A stretch of 64,000 nucleotides of DNA from Mariaggregatimicrobium sp964498785. Lineage in GTDB: Bacteria; Zhuqueibacterota; Zhuqueibacteria; Thermofontimicrobiales; Thiofontviventaceae. Under the pieces are notes generated by a model. That model did not search any database. It saw nothing but the letters and a program-made list of their open reading frames with translations, and was not told the origin of the DNA. The number at the start of each line of letters is the position of its first letter. The first letter of the stretch is position 1. Below, piece by piece: positions 8,187 through 17,633 of the stretch. Location of the stretch: the NCBI GenBank assembly GCA_964498785.1, contig CAZCJL010000001.1:1-64000 (forward strand). The letters run 5' to 3'. The position numbers were made by a program, and so were the translations under genes.

Positions 8187-8468
8187 CCTGTCTTTACGTG
8201 TTCAATCTAAAATGGATTTTAATAGTACGTCTCTGAGAAATTGTAATTTTGTTCAATCGGATATTTCCGTTGTCTTATATGCAGCAAACTTCAATGTAAA
8301 AAGTTTAAAAAAAACTTGTTTGAATTCTAAAAAAATGTATATTTGTAATTAACCGGATTTCAATTATTGTTTAATGAATATCGTCGAATGAAATGTTCGC
8401 GCATACGGTCATTTGTTTGTAATAAAAGATACTCGCTAAATAAATCCCATTAATTTAAGGAGGCTTAG

Positions 8469-9794
8469 ATGAAAATATCAATTGTCGGAACAGGTTATGT
8501 CGGATTGGTAACCGGAACCTGTTTTGCAGAAACTGGCATTGATGTGACATGTGTTGATCTGGATGAACAAAAGATCACAAAACTAAAAAACGGTGAAGCT
8601 CCGATTTACGAACCCGGTCTGGAGACGATCCTTGAACGGAATATTGAAAAAAGACGTTTGAAATTTACCACCAAAATCAAAGAAAGTCTTAAAGATTGTG
8701 AAGTTGTATTTATCGCAGTCGGCACACCGCCGGATGAAGATGGCAGCGCCGATTTGAAACATGTTTTGGCAGTTGCCCGGGATGTCGGAAAGTATATCGA
8801 GGATTACGTGGTTGTGGTGACGAAGAGCACCGTTCCTGTCGGAACGGCAATTCGTGTAAAGCAAGCTGTACAGGAGGAGTTGGATAAACGAGACTCAAAA
8901 ATAGAATTTGATGTTGCTTCAAATCCTGAATTTTTGAAAGAGGGAGCTGCGATTCAGGATTTTATGAAACCTGACCGCATCGTGATTGGTATTGAATCGG
9001 AGCGGGCTGAAAACATCATGAAACGGCTTTATAAGCCATTTTTGCTAAATAACCATCCCATCATTTTTATGGATATCCCGTCCGCAGAAATGACCAAATA
9101 TGCCGCTAACGCCATGCTGGCCACGAAAATCAGCTTCATGAATGATGTGGCAAATTTATGTGAGATTATTGGCGCCGATGTGAACAAAGTGCGGATCGGG
9201 ATTGGTAGTGACGCGCGTATCGGAAATAAATTCATCTATCCGGGTATTGGTTATGGCGGCTCCTGTTTTCCAAAAGATGTAAAAGCACTGATCAAAACCG
9301 CGGCAGAGAATAATTATGAGATGCGAGTGATTCGGGCGGTGGAAGATGTGAATGATGATCAGAAATCAGTTCTGTTTAATAAAGTTAAAAAATATTTTAA
9401 TAATGATTTGATAGATAAGGTCGTCGCACTGTGGGGACTCTCGTTTAAACCGGAAACAGATGATATGCGCGAAGCGCCATCGCTTGTTATTGTTGATCAT
9501 CTGCTAAAAGCCGGCTGCAAGGTGAGAGCGTATGATCCACAGGCAATGGATGAAGCCCGGCGTATTATTGGTGATAAAATCGAATATTGCAAAGATGCTT
9601 ATGAAGCGCTGATCGATGCTGATTGTCTGCTGATTGTCACAGAATGGCAGGAGTTCCGGGTCCCTAACTTCAAAATTATTGAGCGCCTGATGAAACAAAA
9701 AGCAATTTTTGACGGTCGTAATGTATACGAAAAAGACGAAATGGACAGGTTGGGATACTATTATAATTGTATCGGCATTTCGGCGGGTGTTTAA
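8469..9794 (+). CDS. ugd: UDP-glucose 6-dehydrogenase
   Basis: A 441-residue NAD-dependent enzyme that oxidises UDP-glucose to UDP-glucuronate for cell-surface polysaccharides. The N-terminal Rossmann motif GTGYVGLVTG lies at residues 7-16. The conserved VGTPPDEDGSADL, STVPVGT and NPEFLKEGAA blocks follow, then the catalytic cysteine in GYGGSCFPKDVKAL (about residue 260), and the C-terminal UDP-binding domain has GLSFKPETDDMREAPS. Length is typical. The start has an AAGGAGG ribosome site 6 nt upstream. It is followed by a perfect palindrome at 9812. No glycosyltransferase or polymerase genes surround it, so it appears as a lone housekeeping gene. Confidence 0.95.
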   Translation: MKISIVGTGYVGLVTGTCFAETGIDVTCVDLDEQKITKLKNGEAPIYEPGLETILERNIEKRRLKFTTKIKESLKDCEVVFIAVGTPPDEDGSADLKHVLAVARDVGKYIEDYVVVVTKSTVPVGTAIRVKQAVQEELDKRDSKIEFDVASNPEFLKEGAAIQDFMKPDRIVIGIESERAENIMKRLYKPFLLNNHPIIFMDIPSAEMTKYAANAMLATKISFMNDVANLCEIIGADVNKVRIGIGSDARIGNKFIYPGIGYGGSCFPKDVKALIKTAAENNYEMRVIRAVEDVNDDQKSVLFNKVKKYFNNDLIDKVVALWGLSFKPETDDMREAPSLVIVDHLLKAGCKVRAYDPQAMDEARRIIGDKIEYCKDAYEALIDADCLLIVTEWQEFRVPNFKIIERLMKQKAIFDGRNVYEKDEMDRLGYYYNCIGISAGV

Positions 9795-9811
9795 AATTAC
9801 GTGATTTCCAA

Positions 9812-9844
9812 AGATTTCCGAAGTCTTTAAGACTTCGGAAATCT
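9812..9844. repeat. Perfect palindrome AGATTTCCGAAGTC family, copy 1
   Basis: Arms AGATTTCCGAAGTC (9812-9825) and GACTTCGGAAATCT (9831-9844) are exact complements around TTTAA. The total length is 33 nt. A second full copy lies at 33563-33595 and a half-site at 11416-11430. Its position, convergent between ugd and the next minus-strand gene, would suit a transcription terminator, but the recurring sequence indicates a REP-like dispersed palindrome. Confidence 0.75.
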
Positions 9845-9881
9845 GAATACCATGAAATCCGTTTCTTCTCACATCTCACGT

Positions 9882-10514
9882 TTACATCTGCATGTTCAAA
9901 TAATTTTCCCACCCGCTTTCAGGAAAGTTCTCGATATAGTAAACCGGCACTGGTGGTTCATCGATTACATCGCCGTCGGAGAGTTTATAGTCCCGCAATC
10001 GGTTCAATCGTTTGTGGTCCACAATTTCATTTTGAAATAATTTAAATACATTGTGTTGAAAATTAATAATCCGATGGTTTGGACGCGTATCGAACAGGTC
10101 GGCATTAAATCCGATTAAATCATTATGAAGTAACTCATAATAATTTCGATCCGGATTATTGAGATGGTTAGCAATTATGACATCTCCGATGGAAATGACC
10201 CGGCTGCGGAATCCCTTGATTGCATATTCTCCGTCCGGAACATTGGCAAGATGGAAATACCCATATTCATCTGTTGTGATCCACTCACCGAATTGTTTTA
10301 ACTGCCCGTTTTCAACGTAGCGACCAACTATTGCCACTTCAATGTTATCGCAAAAAGTACGGTAGATATTCTGATAACCATCTATTTCAAATATGAGCGA
10401 TCCAATAATCAGGTTTTTTGATTCATGCGGCTGTGGAATATTTTGCAGGGATGAACTGCACGTTAAACTTAAAACGAATACAAATATGATGAATAGATTT
10501 GTTTTCTTCACCAT
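9882..10514 (-). CDS. Hypothetical lipoprotein with a prealbumin-like domain
   Basis: A 210-residue protein whose N-terminus is a lipoprotein signal (hydrophobic residues 7-17, lipobox LSLTC with Cys about 19). The middle contains ITTDEYGYFHLANVPDGEYAIKGF, the pattern of carboxypeptidase-regulatory-like/transthyretin-like beta-sandwich domains (D..G.F.i..vp.G.Y.l). I do not recognise the C-terminal half. Likely anchored in the inner or outer membrane facing the periplasm. It stands alone on the minus strand between ugd and the next hypothetical gene. Confidence 0.6.
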   Translation of the reverse strand: MVKKTNLFIIFVFVLSLTCSSSLQNIPQPHESKNLIIGSLIFEIDGYQNIYRTFCDNIEVAIVGRYVENGQLKQFGEWITTDEYGYFHLANVPDGEYAIKGFRSRVISIGDVIIANHLNNPDRNYYELLHNDLIGFNADLFDTRPNHRIINFQHNVFKLFQNEIVDHKRLNRLRDYKLSDGDVIDEPPVPVYYIENFPESGWENYLNMQM

Positions 10515-10704
10515 GTAATTAACTCCTGTTTCAATACATTAAAATGTTTGAATTTTTGAGAATTCTTCAATGTTGTAAACTTAAGGATAAAACAGGTGAT
10601 AAGCAAGAAAAAAATGATTTTGGGATATAGATGTCAGAAATTAATAGCACACGGATGACGCGGATATGTACGGATTTTTTGAAATGGCAGAATTTTAACT
10701 TGTT

Positions 10705-11367
10705 TTATTCTGCTGCGATTTTTTTCCGGATTATCTGCAGACCATCGTTTACTTCATCACGGGGCAAATTACCCGCACAAAGTTCTTCATCTGTTCGTTT
10801 TAACAGGCGTTGATAAAACTGCTCCCCTTCAATGAATATAACCGGATATTGAAGCTCGATCAGCGCGAATAAAATATTTTCAGCTTTTGCAAAGGAACCT
10901 GATATCTCATAAAATCGAAAAAGTTTAAATTGCGTTTTAGCGGGTATGTCATTTTGGTGAATTTTTTCGGCAAGATCATTTAATTTTTGAAGATAATATT
11001 CCTGTCTCCAGTATTTACTCTCGATAATGACCTGCGCCAGCACGCTGAATGTTTTGCTGTACAAATCAGAGGCGATACGGGCAGACCCGCCTTTTGATTC
11101 GACGATTTGTGCCTCCTCATTCAAAAGTTCGGCAATAAACACACAGCGTTCATAACCGGTATCCGAGCTGCTTTTAAATAATTGTAAAATGGTGTCATCA
11201 GATAATGATAATATAAATTCACGATCTGAACCAAGTAGATCTTTATACGCTTTTTGAATTTCACTTTCTGCCAGTTCGTATTTTTTGATCTCCCGATTGA
11301 ATATAATCTGTGCCAGAACATTTGAGAACTGTTCGATCATTCGCATGATGTAATCTTTATGGAGCAT
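10705..11367 (-). CDS. Conserved hypothetical helical protein (DUF6483-like)
   Basis: A 220-residue protein without signal peptide, predicted all-helical, with the N-terminal DYIMRMIEQFSNVLAQIIFNREIKKYELAESEIQKAY. That opening resembles a family of tetratricopeptide-like hypothetical proteins I remember as DUF6483. The remaining sequence contains helical pairs (LAEKIHQ, LFRFYEISGSFAKAENILFAL) compatible with TPR-like repeats. Function unknown. Upstream sequence gives only a weak ribosome site before the ATG at 11367. Confidence 0.55.
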   Translation of the reverse strand: MLHKDYIMRMIEQFSNVLAQIIFNREIKKYELAESEIQKAYKDLLGSDREFILSLSDDTILQLFKSSSDTGYERCVFIAELLNEEAQIVESKGGSARIASDLYSKTFSVLAQVIIESKYWRQEYYLQKLNDLAEKIHQNDIPAKTQFKLFRFYEISGSFAKAENILFALIELQYPVIFIEGEQFYQRLLKRTDEELCAGNLPRDEVNDGLQIIRKKIAAE

Positions 11368-11415
11368 GGTTGAGCCTTTCTGAGTGAGACGTGAGTCGTC
11401 AGACGATAAAAAAGA

Positions 11416-11430
11416 AGATTTCCGAAATCT
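11416..11430. repeat. Half-site of the AGATTTCCGAAATCT palindrome
   Basis: Positions 11416-11430 are identical to the left arm of the hairpin at 33563, but no second arm follows; probably a decayed copy. Confidence 0.5.
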
Positions 11431-11541
11431 GGAAAACCATCAAAATATTTTTTTTTAATGCTGATACGTCAATGCAGAGTTTTTTTTACCTCTGTTCTTC
11501 GGTTACCTCCCCTCTGCCGCAGGTTTGCTATGTGATGCGAG

Positions 11542-11570
11542 AGGCAGTCAATAAAGGGATTGCACTCCGG
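11542..11570. repeat. Dispersed repeat ending in CTCCGG, copy 1
   Basis: Shares AGGCAGT, AAAGGGATTG and ACTCCGG with the segment at 61033-61061 (about 24 of 29 positions). A shorter relative is at 42801-42826. The copies are non-coding and lie in intergenic regions. Confidence 0.5.
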
Positions 11571-11862
11571 TAGATTGATTGTCTGTTTCACTTTTTACTT
11601 TCAATAGTTATGTATAATTTTTGGATATCTGCGGTAACGAAATCCTACTTCATGATTTACAAATTGATTAGATTATCCGGTTAATCATGTTATTTCTGTT
11701 ATACCAAAAAAAGATAAACAAATCAATCTTTTTTTTGTATGCGATTTAAATTGTGTCGTACAGCTTGCTTTCGATTTTAAAAAAAACATGTTGTATCTTT
11801 GTCATAATTTGTTATTTTATAAACAGTCAATAATTGGTTATATTAATTAGAGAGGGTTAAAT

Positions 11863-13959
11863 ATGAGGAGAGTTATTTTATCTGTTATTCTAATGGGGAT
11901 TGCTTTCTGGGCGTGTTCCAATACAGGCCAGAATCCGTTACTCAAAAAGTTTGAGACACCTTTTGGCACACCTCCGTTTGCCGAGATTCAGGAAAAACAC
12001 TATATACCGGCGTTTAAGGAGGCGATGAAACAACATCAGCAGGAAGTAATCGCTATTGCAGAAAATCAAGAAGCAGCCACGTTTCAAAATACGATCGACG
12101 CGATAGAAGCAAGTGGTGAGGTGCTTGATCGCGTCAGTGGTGTTTTCTATAATCTGCTGTCTGCCAACACCAACGATGAAATGCAGGCAATTGCACAGGA
12201 AGTTGCTCCGATGATGTCGAAACATCGCGATGATATTTTATTGAATGAAAAGCTGTTTCAGCGTATCAAAACGGTTCACGATCAACAGGAGAGTCTCACC
12301 CTGACTTCAGAACAGAAAACCGTTCTTGATAAATATTATAAACAATTTGTCCGTGGGGGAGCAAATTTACCGGACGATAAAAAAGCTGAACTGCGAAAAA
12401 TCAATGAAAAATTATCGGTTCTGTCGCTTAATTTTGGTGAAAATGTTTTGAAAGAAACCAATAAATTTAAAATAGTGATCGAAGACGAAGCTGATTTGGC
12501 TGGCTTGCCTGAAAATGTTATCAGTGCGGCAGCAGAAGCAGCAAAGGAACGTGAACTTGATGGAAAATGGGTGTTTACGATTCACAAACCGAGCATGATT
12601 CCGTTTTTGCAGTATTCTGAAAAACGCGATTTGCGCGAGAAAATTTTCAAAGCATACATTAATGTGGGTAATCACGATGATGAACTGGATAATAAAGCCA
12701 ATGCTTCCGAAATGGCGGCATTGCGCGTGAAGCGGGCGAATCTGCTGGGTTACCCGACCCACGCTCATTTTGTGCTTGAAGAAAATATGGCCAAAGAGCC
12801 CAAAAATGTGTACGATTTACTCAATCAATTGTGGAAACCCGCGCTCGTCAGGGCAAAACAGGAAGCTAAAGAGTTGCAAGCACTTATCGATAAAGAAGGT
12901 AAAAATTTTAAATTGCAGCCCTGGGACTGGTGGTATTATGCAGAAAAAGTCAAAAAAATTAAATATGATCTGGATGAAGAAATGTTGCGGCCCTATTTTA
13001 AACTGGAAAACGTGATTGACGGTGTTTTCGGACTGGCGGCGCAATTATGGGGAATTCAACTAACAGAGCGGACCGATATTCCCACATATCATCCGGATGT
13101 CAAAGTATTCGAAGTGAAAGAAGCAAATGGCGATCACATCGGCATTTTATATACAGATTATTTTCCACGGGCAAGCAAACGTGGCGGCGCGTGGATGAAT
13201 TCTTATCGCAAGCAGTCACGTGTCGGCGGTGTAGAAAAAACACCGGTTATCTTTAATGTCGGTAATTTTTCCAAACCCACGGGAGATAAACCATCTTTGC
13301 TCAGTTTGGACGAAACTTCAACATTGTTCCATGAGTTTGGTCATGCATTGCATGGGTTGCTTTCCGACTGTACTTATCCCACTATTTCAGGCACAAGCGT
13401 TCCCAGGGATTTTGTGGAACTGCCGTCTCAGATCATGGAAAATTGGGCGTTTGAACCAGACATGTTAAAACAATATGCCCAACATTATGAAACCGGCGAA
13501 CCCATTCCCGACGAATTGATCGAGAAACTGAAAAATGCAAAATATTTTAACCAGGGATTTATTACTGTCGAATATCTGGCAGCATCTTTCCTGGATATGG
13601 ACTGGCACACGCTGACAGAGGCGAAAGAACATGACGCCATGGAATTCGAGCGTCAGTCGCTGGATAAAATCGGCTTAATTCCTGAAATCGTCGTCCGCTA
13701 CCGAACGCCTTATTTCCGGCATATTTTCGCTGGCGGATATTCGTCCGGTTATTACAGTTATATTTGGGCAGAAGTGCTGGATGCCGATGCCTTTGAAGCA
13801 TTTAAAGAAAACGGATTATTCGATAAGGAAATAGCCGCCTCATTCCGCAAAAATATTCTTGCAGCAGGTGGCACAGAAGATCCGATGGTACTTTATAAGC
13901 GATTTCGAGGGGCCGAACCAAAGATTGAGCCGTTATTGGAAAAAAGAGGTTTGAAATAA
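11863..13959 (+). CDS. dcp: M3-family oligopeptidase, peptidyl-dipeptidase Dcp-like lipoprotein
   Basis: A 698-residue zinc metallopeptidase. Its N-terminus is a lipoprotein signal (hydrophobic stretch, then FWACS with Cys about 18), so the enzyme is probably exported and membrane anchored. NPLLKKFETPFGTPPFAEI is the typical Dcp start. The zinc site is HEFGHALH at about residues 491-498, followed by the Glu ligand in RDFVELPSQIMENW. Dcp enzymes remove C-terminal dipeptides from oligopeptides. It is monocistronic, followed by a strong terminator at 14006. Length fits the family (about 680-700). Confidence 0.92.
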   Translation: MRRVILSVILMGIAFWACSNTGQNPLLKKFETPFGTPPFAEIQEKHYIPAFKEAMKQHQQEVIAIAENQEAATFQNTIDAIEASGEVLDRVSGVFYNLLSANTNDEMQAIAQEVAPMMSKHRDDILLNEKLFQRIKTVHDQQESLTLTSEQKTVLDKYYKQFVRGGANLPDDKKAELRKINEKLSVLSLNFGENVLKETNKFKIVIEDEADLAGLPENVISAAAEAAKERELDGKWVFTIHKPSMIPFLQYSEKRDLREKIFKAYINVGNHDDELDNKANASEMAALRVKRANLLGYPTHAHFVLEENMAKEPKNVYDLLNQLWKPALVRAKQEAKELQALIDKEGKNFKLQPWDWWYYAEKVKKIKYDLDEEMLRPYFKLENVIDGVFGLAAQLWGIQLTERTDIPTYHPDVKVFEVKEANGDHIGILYTDYFPRASKRGGAWMNSYRKQSRVGGVEKTPVIFNVGNFSKPTGDKPSLLSLDETSTLFHEFGHALHGLLSDCTYPTISGTSVPRDFVELPSQIMENWAFEPDMLKQYAQHYETGEPIPDELIEKLKNAKYFNQGFITVEYLAASFLDMDWHTLTEAKEHDAMEFERQSLDKIGLIPEIVVRYRTPYFRHIFAGGYSSGYYSYIWAEVLDADAFEAFKENGLFDKEIAASFRKNILAAGGTEDPMVLYKRFRGAEPKIEPLLEKRGLK

Positions 13960-14005
13960 CAGATATGCGTTTCCGCTTCTTCGCTTGAAAAATTTTTGAG
14001 CCTAC

Positions 14006-14041
14006 AAAGCGCCGGCATTAAATATGAACCGGCGCTTTTTT
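14006..14041 (+). terminator. Rho-independent terminator after dcp
   Basis: Arms AAGCGCCGG and CCGGCGCTT enclose a 13-nt loop and are followed by a run of T. Because the arm is also A-rich on the other side, it may serve the convergent dCTP deaminase gene as well. Confidence 0.85.
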
Positions 14042-14046
14042 GATGA

Positions 14047-14568
14047 CTATTTTTCAAAATCCCGGTACAGAAAACTAGGTTGAATTCCCTGGTTGTTCTG
14101 ATATTTTCCGCCGGAGTATGTATCAAAATCGCCTTCAATCGTGTGGTAATAAATTTGGCACACCTCAACATCCGGATAAATGGTAATCGGCAGGATGCAG
14201 AAAATTTCCAATGTCCAGTATCCGGCAAATCCCACATCCCCGAATCCTGCGGTGACATGAATAAACAATCCCAGCCGTCCGATAGAGGAACGACCCTCGA
14301 GCATGGGCACGAGATTATTAGTTCGTGTATATTCCAATGTCCGTCCTAAATACAACCGATTGGGTTGAAGCGTCAGTCCTTTTTTGGGAATGATGATTTG
14401 TTCGGTATGGTTTGCACTTTTCATATCCAGCACCGGACTTTTATAAGCAAGTAATTCATTGTGCAGTCGTAAATTATAGCTATTGGGGTTGAGTTGTTTT
14501 TCATGAAACGGTTCAATGAAAATATCTGTACCAAGTCGCGCAAAAATTTCCTTACCTGATAATATCAC
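14047..14568 (-). CDS. dcd: dCTP deaminase
   Basis: The protein is 173 residues from a GTG start at 14568, which has CTCCGGAG upstream and gives the family's usual VILSGKEI opening; a longer ATG frame from 14640 would overlap the sulfatase gene. Conserved blocks are NPNSYNLRLHNEL, LYLGRTLEYTRTNN, and the active-site segment EGRSSIGRLGLFIHVTAGFGDVGFAGYWTLEI, seen in this window as two overlapping conserved stretches around residues 95-125. The enzyme makes dUTP (or dUMP in bifunctional members) from dCTP, feeding thymidylate synthesis. Whether it also hydrolyses dUTP cannot be told from the sequence. It follows the sulfatase gene by 23 nt. Confidence 0.88.
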   Translation of the reverse strand: MILSGKEIFARLGTDIFIEPFHEKQLNPNSYNLRLHNELLAYKSPVLDMKSANHTEQIIIPKKGLTLQPNRLYLGRTLEYTRTNNLVPMLEGRSSIGRLGLFIHVTAGFGDVGFAGYWTLEIFCILPITIYPDVEVCQIYYHTIEGDFDTYSGGKYQNNQGIQPSFLYRDFEK

Positions 14569-14591
14569 AGTAGCTTCTCCGGAGGTAATTT

Positions 14592-16271
14592 TTATTCTTT
14601 GGGTGGCCAGACAATTCCGCCGTGATCGCGTCTGTACCAAGGAATCCAGTCCAAACCAAGGGATTTTGTTTTTGCCGCAAGTTGTTTATATCTTTCCGAT
14701 TCCATAAACGGTATTTTGCTTAAATCAAACGGATGATCGAATGTTGACAGATGATCTGACAGTACTTTTTTTAACCGATCCAGTATTTCTGCATATTGCG
14801 GATCATTTGCCAAATTTGTCATTTCATAAGGATCGTTTTCAAGGTTATATAATTGATCCTGATCGAAATAGTGGGGAATAAATTCGATCGCGATCTGCGA
14901 ATGTTCCTGTCGGGCTGTATTTAAATGATTGGGTGCATAGTCAAGCTCACCTCTTTTCATTTTTTCAATAACATTCCCCGGTAATCGGAAAGCGATGTAC
15001 TTATAGCGTCCATCTGTAACCGCACGTGTGTGACCAGATTCAGTGAACAGATATTCGTGAATATTATGTTGTGGCTTTTTTAAAATCGGCAGTAAGCTTT
15101 TGCCATCAAATTTGGCGCTATCAGGGATCGGCACTTTAGCTGCTTCTAACACAGTCGGTAAAATATCCACACTCCCAACAAGCGCATCAGAAGTGATTCC
15201 GGCTTTAACCTTTTCGGGCCAGCGAATGATGAACGGAACGTGAGTTCCGCGTTCATAAGTTGTGGCTTTCCCTGGCTCAATATTATGATCAGACATATAA
15301 ATCACGATCGTGTTATCTTCAAGTGCCAGTTCGGTCAATTTTTTCAGAATAATACCGATGTGTGAATCCAGCATTCGCATCCCGGCATAAGCATGTTGCT
15401 TTGTTTCTGCGACATCTTTTAGTTTGTTTTTAATGTCATCTATCGGAAATTGGTCATTATTCACTTCATCGATTTTGCCACTGAGCGTGTATCGCGGGTC
15501 AAAATCCAGGGATTCCACATGGTTCGGGCCGTGGACAGCGGTGGTTGCCACATACAAGAAGAATGGCTTTTGATCTTCTGAACGTTGTTTCATAAAATCC
15601 ACCGCACCTTTTGTAATCCATGGGAAATTGTGAAATCTCAATTTTTTTAAAGGAAACATATCGAAATTTTCCCAAACAGCGCTGGCAGCATAATCAAACC
15701 CGGCATCTTTCATAATTTGTCCGGTAACGATGCGTTGATGTAATTGCAGTTGTGCATTTACTTCCGGATCATCAGGATCAGCATCTTCGGGGATTTGTGG
15801 CAATCGCACAGATTCCGGCATTTTACCAATATGCCATTTACCAGCCATGCCCGTAACATAGCCGTTTTTCGATAATATTCGGGCGATAGTTGGTGCTGAG
15901 GAATCAATATACGCATTCCAGCCAATTGAATAGGGCTGATCCGGTGGAAACTCTTCTAGAAAGTTTGGATGTTTACATCTGCCCGGTAACTGCCCGGTTA
16001 GGAGTGCATATCGGCTGGGTGTACACATCGGAGCAGCTACATACGAATGAACGAACCGAATTCCAGCAGATGCCAGCGAGTCCAGATTTGGCGTCGGGAA
16101 TTTACCGTCATAGCAATTTAAATAAGAGGGAGGAAGTTCATCCGAATAGAACAATATGATATTTGGTTGGCGCTGATCTTTTTTCGTGCTACATCGAGTC
16201 AATAGACCAAGACTCGCAGCAAGTGATAACTGACCTGTTTGGTTTAGAAATTTACGTCTGGTTATGCTCAT
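14592..16271 (-). CDS. Arylsulfatase-type sulfatase, exported
   Basis: A 559-residue sulfatase. The N-terminus has RRKFLNQTG, a Tat-like motif, then a hydrophobic segment and LLTRCS, a plausible lipobox. The sulfatase signature is MCTPSRYALLTGQLPGR (about residues 81-97), whose Cys must be converted to formylglycine. The metal-binding start NIILFYSDEL has SDE where most sulfatases have DD, a modest divergence. The second motif GKWHIGKMP and the metal-binding SDHN near residue 330 are present. Substrate is unknown; it presumably cleaves sulfate esters of polysaccharides. No maturase gene is nearby. It is likely co-transcribed with dcd. Confidence 0.9.
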   Translation of the reverse strand: MSITRRKFLNQTGQLSLAASLGLLTRCSTKKDQRQPNIILFYSDELPPSYLNCYDGKFPTPNLDSLASAGIRFVHSYVAAPMCTPSRYALLTGQLPGRCKHPNFLEEFPPDQPYSIGWNAYIDSSAPTIARILSKNGYVTGMAGKWHIGKMPESVRLPQIPEDADPDDPEVNAQLQLHQRIVTGQIMKDAGFDYAASAVWENFDMFPLKKLRFHNFPWITKGAVDFMKQRSEDQKPFFLYVATTAVHGPNHVESLDFDPRYTLSGKIDEVNNDQFPIDDIKNKLKDVAETKQHAYAGMRMLDSHIGIILKKLTELALEDNTIVIYMSDHNIEPGKATTYERGTHVPFIIRWPEKVKAGITSDALVGSVDILPTVLEAAKVPIPDSAKFDGKSLLPILKKPQHNIHEYLFTESGHTRAVTDGRYKYIAFRLPGNVIEKMKRGELDYAPNHLNTARQEHSQIAIEFIPHYFDQDQLYNLENDPYEMTNLANDPQYAEILDRLKKVLSDHLSTFDHPFDLSKIPFMESERYKQLAAKTKSLGLDWIPWYRRDHGGIVWPPKE

Positions 16272-16355
16272 ATCGTCTATCCTTCGTTTGAATAATTATT
16301 ATTTAATGGTAAATAGAAAAGATAGGAATTCAGCTTCAAATATGCAATAGAAAAT

Positions 16356-16760
16356 TCAACCCAATAATCGTTTCTGACCGGTCAGTTGCTGGACTTCTGT
16401 GATATTTTGAGAGGCTTCAAGACAGCCGAGATAGTTGCCCTCATCGTCCCGAAGTGCATAATATTCGATCAGGATTTTTTGTGTTTGTTCGTTGGAATCG
16501 ACCTTCATATCAATCCAGAATCGGGCTTTATCGCGGGTGCCTGCTTTCATTTCCGTTAGTATTTCCTCGACCATAGCCAGACTTTTTGAAGGATGGCACT
16601 TGCGTACATTTTGGCCGACTACTGCTGTGGGACGTTTAAATATTCGGGTTTGGTGTTTGTTCCATGCTAACACCATGTCATTTGCGTCTACAATTGAAAA
16701 TTCAATGGGTAGAGTTTCTAAAAATGACTCGAGAATTTTTTGATTTAATTCGCCAACCAT
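16356..16760 (-). CDS. Stand-alone PAS domain protein (DUF438 C-terminal type)
   Basis: A 134-residue soluble protein made of a single PAS domain. FSIVDANDMVLAWNK begins the fold at about residue 21, then comes VVGQNVRKCHPSKSLAMVEEIL, the pattern seen in the PAS part of DUF438 proteins, and finally IEYYALRDDEGNYLGCLEASQNITEVQ. The His of KCHPSKS may be a ligand for haem or metal, but this is only a suggestion. There is no output domain, so it probably acts through another protein. It sits 150 bp downstream of the eRF1-like gene, separated by a terminator. Confidence 0.75.
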   Translation of the reverse strand: MVGELNQKILESFLETLPIEFSIVDANDMVLAWNKHQTRIFKRPTAVVGQNVRKCHPSKSLAMVEEILTEMKAGTRDKARFWIDMKVDSNEQTQKILIEYYALRDDEGNYLGCLEASQNITEVQQLTGQKRLLG

Positions 16761-16796
16761 TTGATTTTTCTCCTGTGTTTGTTTCGATTAAATGGT

Positions 16797-16836
16797 AAAA
16801 AAAATCCACCAGGGATTTTATCGGCGGATTTTTTAA
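16797..16836 (-). terminator. Terminator after the eRF1-like gene
   Basis: On the minus strand the arms AAAAAATCCGCC and GGTGGATTTTTT pair with one G:U wobble around a 12-nt loop and end in T-run. It lies downstream of the gene ending at 16915. Confidence 0.75.
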
Positions 16837-16914
16837 AAGTTGTGTTTGCTTGAATATTTTATTAACTAAAGAACAGATTGAATAATATCCGAACGAAAAC
16901 TCAGATGATTGTTA

Positions 16915-17319
16915 TTATGTATAAAATTTTTTTACTTTCGCGATTATCTGTCGTTCTGTCATTTTATCACAACATTCATTTGCAGTAATCTTTTTGGAGA
17001 TAGACTTGGATTTTTTTATCTCTTTTTCCAACTCTGTTCGCGCCTCTCCCGGTCCAAAGATGTAAATCTGTTCTGCATCTTTAACGTTTCGGATCAGTTG
17101 TTTGTAGTAATTTTGCAGATGTTTCTTTCGGCGTCCCTCTAATTTTCGTTCCGCAGATACATCCTGAGGTGCATAAGGAGTTTTAGAGCGAGAACCTCCA
17201 AGTGTTTTTATATGGCTTTCCACATCTGATTCCATTTTGCTCATTTGAGCATTCCCATTGATGATTGAAACAATGTAAGCTTTCTCATGATCCACCCATA
17301 AGCCAATATTTTTTAACAT
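16915..17319 (-). CDS. Conserved hypothetical, eRF1 domain 3-like
   Basis: A 134-residue protein starting LWVDHEKAYIVSI. Further landmarks are ESHIKTLGGSRSKTPYAPQDV, a basic helix with RRKKHLQNYYKQLI, YIFGPGEARTEL and a C-terminal MTERQIIAKVKKFY. The GPGEAR turn and the overall layout match small bacterial proteins I know as relatives of eRF1 domain 3 (BaeRF-like), with proposed roles in ribosome rescue or stress. The function is not established. The start has AGGAGGAC upstream. No other translation gene is adjacent. Confidence 0.65.
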   Translation of the reverse strand: MLKNIGLWVDHEKAYIVSIINGNAQMSKMESDVESHIKTLGGSRSKTPYAPQDVSAERKLEGRRKKHLQNYYKQLIRNVKDAEQIYIFGPGEARTELEKEIKKSKSISKKITANECCDKMTERQIIAKVKKFYT

Positions 17320-17633
17320 AATGTCCTCCTTTTATAATAGAAGTTTTGGTGAAAACTAAAGAAGTTTTTATGAAGGATAACAAATTTACACATTTTGAAA
17401 GCTGGGAAATTTTGAGGAAAGTAAAAAAAGTGTATCATACTACGCCCGCCGCTGTTTAATACAACTTTTCACTCATATTATGAATGACGAAACAGGTGAG
17501 AATTTCTTTGTTCATTCATTATTAACTCCTAAAATAATCTACAATAAAAAAAATGAAATGTCAATTGGTATTTTAAAAAAAGAAAAAATGTGATAAAAAT
17601 TTTTGAGAAGTTTGAAACGAGTTATTAAATTTA
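17320..17633. other. AT-rich intergenic region
   Basis: No gene seen. A short inverted repeat, ATGAATGA around 17477 and TCATTCAT near 17510, could form a small hairpin. Otherwise nothing is evident. Confidence 0.4.

Larger units (their letters stand above)
11368..11862. other. Intergenic region with decayed repeats, upstream of the M3 peptidase gene
   Basis: It contains the half-palindrome AGATTTCCGAAATCT at 11416-11430 and one copy of the CTCCGG repeat at 11542-11570. The final 290 bp are AT-rich and should hold the promoter of the peptidase gene, but no -35/-10 pair is convincing. The gene itself starts behind AGAGAGGGTTAAAT. Confidence 0.5.

Noticed and set aside
14569..14640. Longer dCTP deaminase start
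   Set aside because: It would overlap the sulfatase gene and adds 24 residues not found in the family; the GTG at 14568 has a good ribosome site and fits VILSGKEI.
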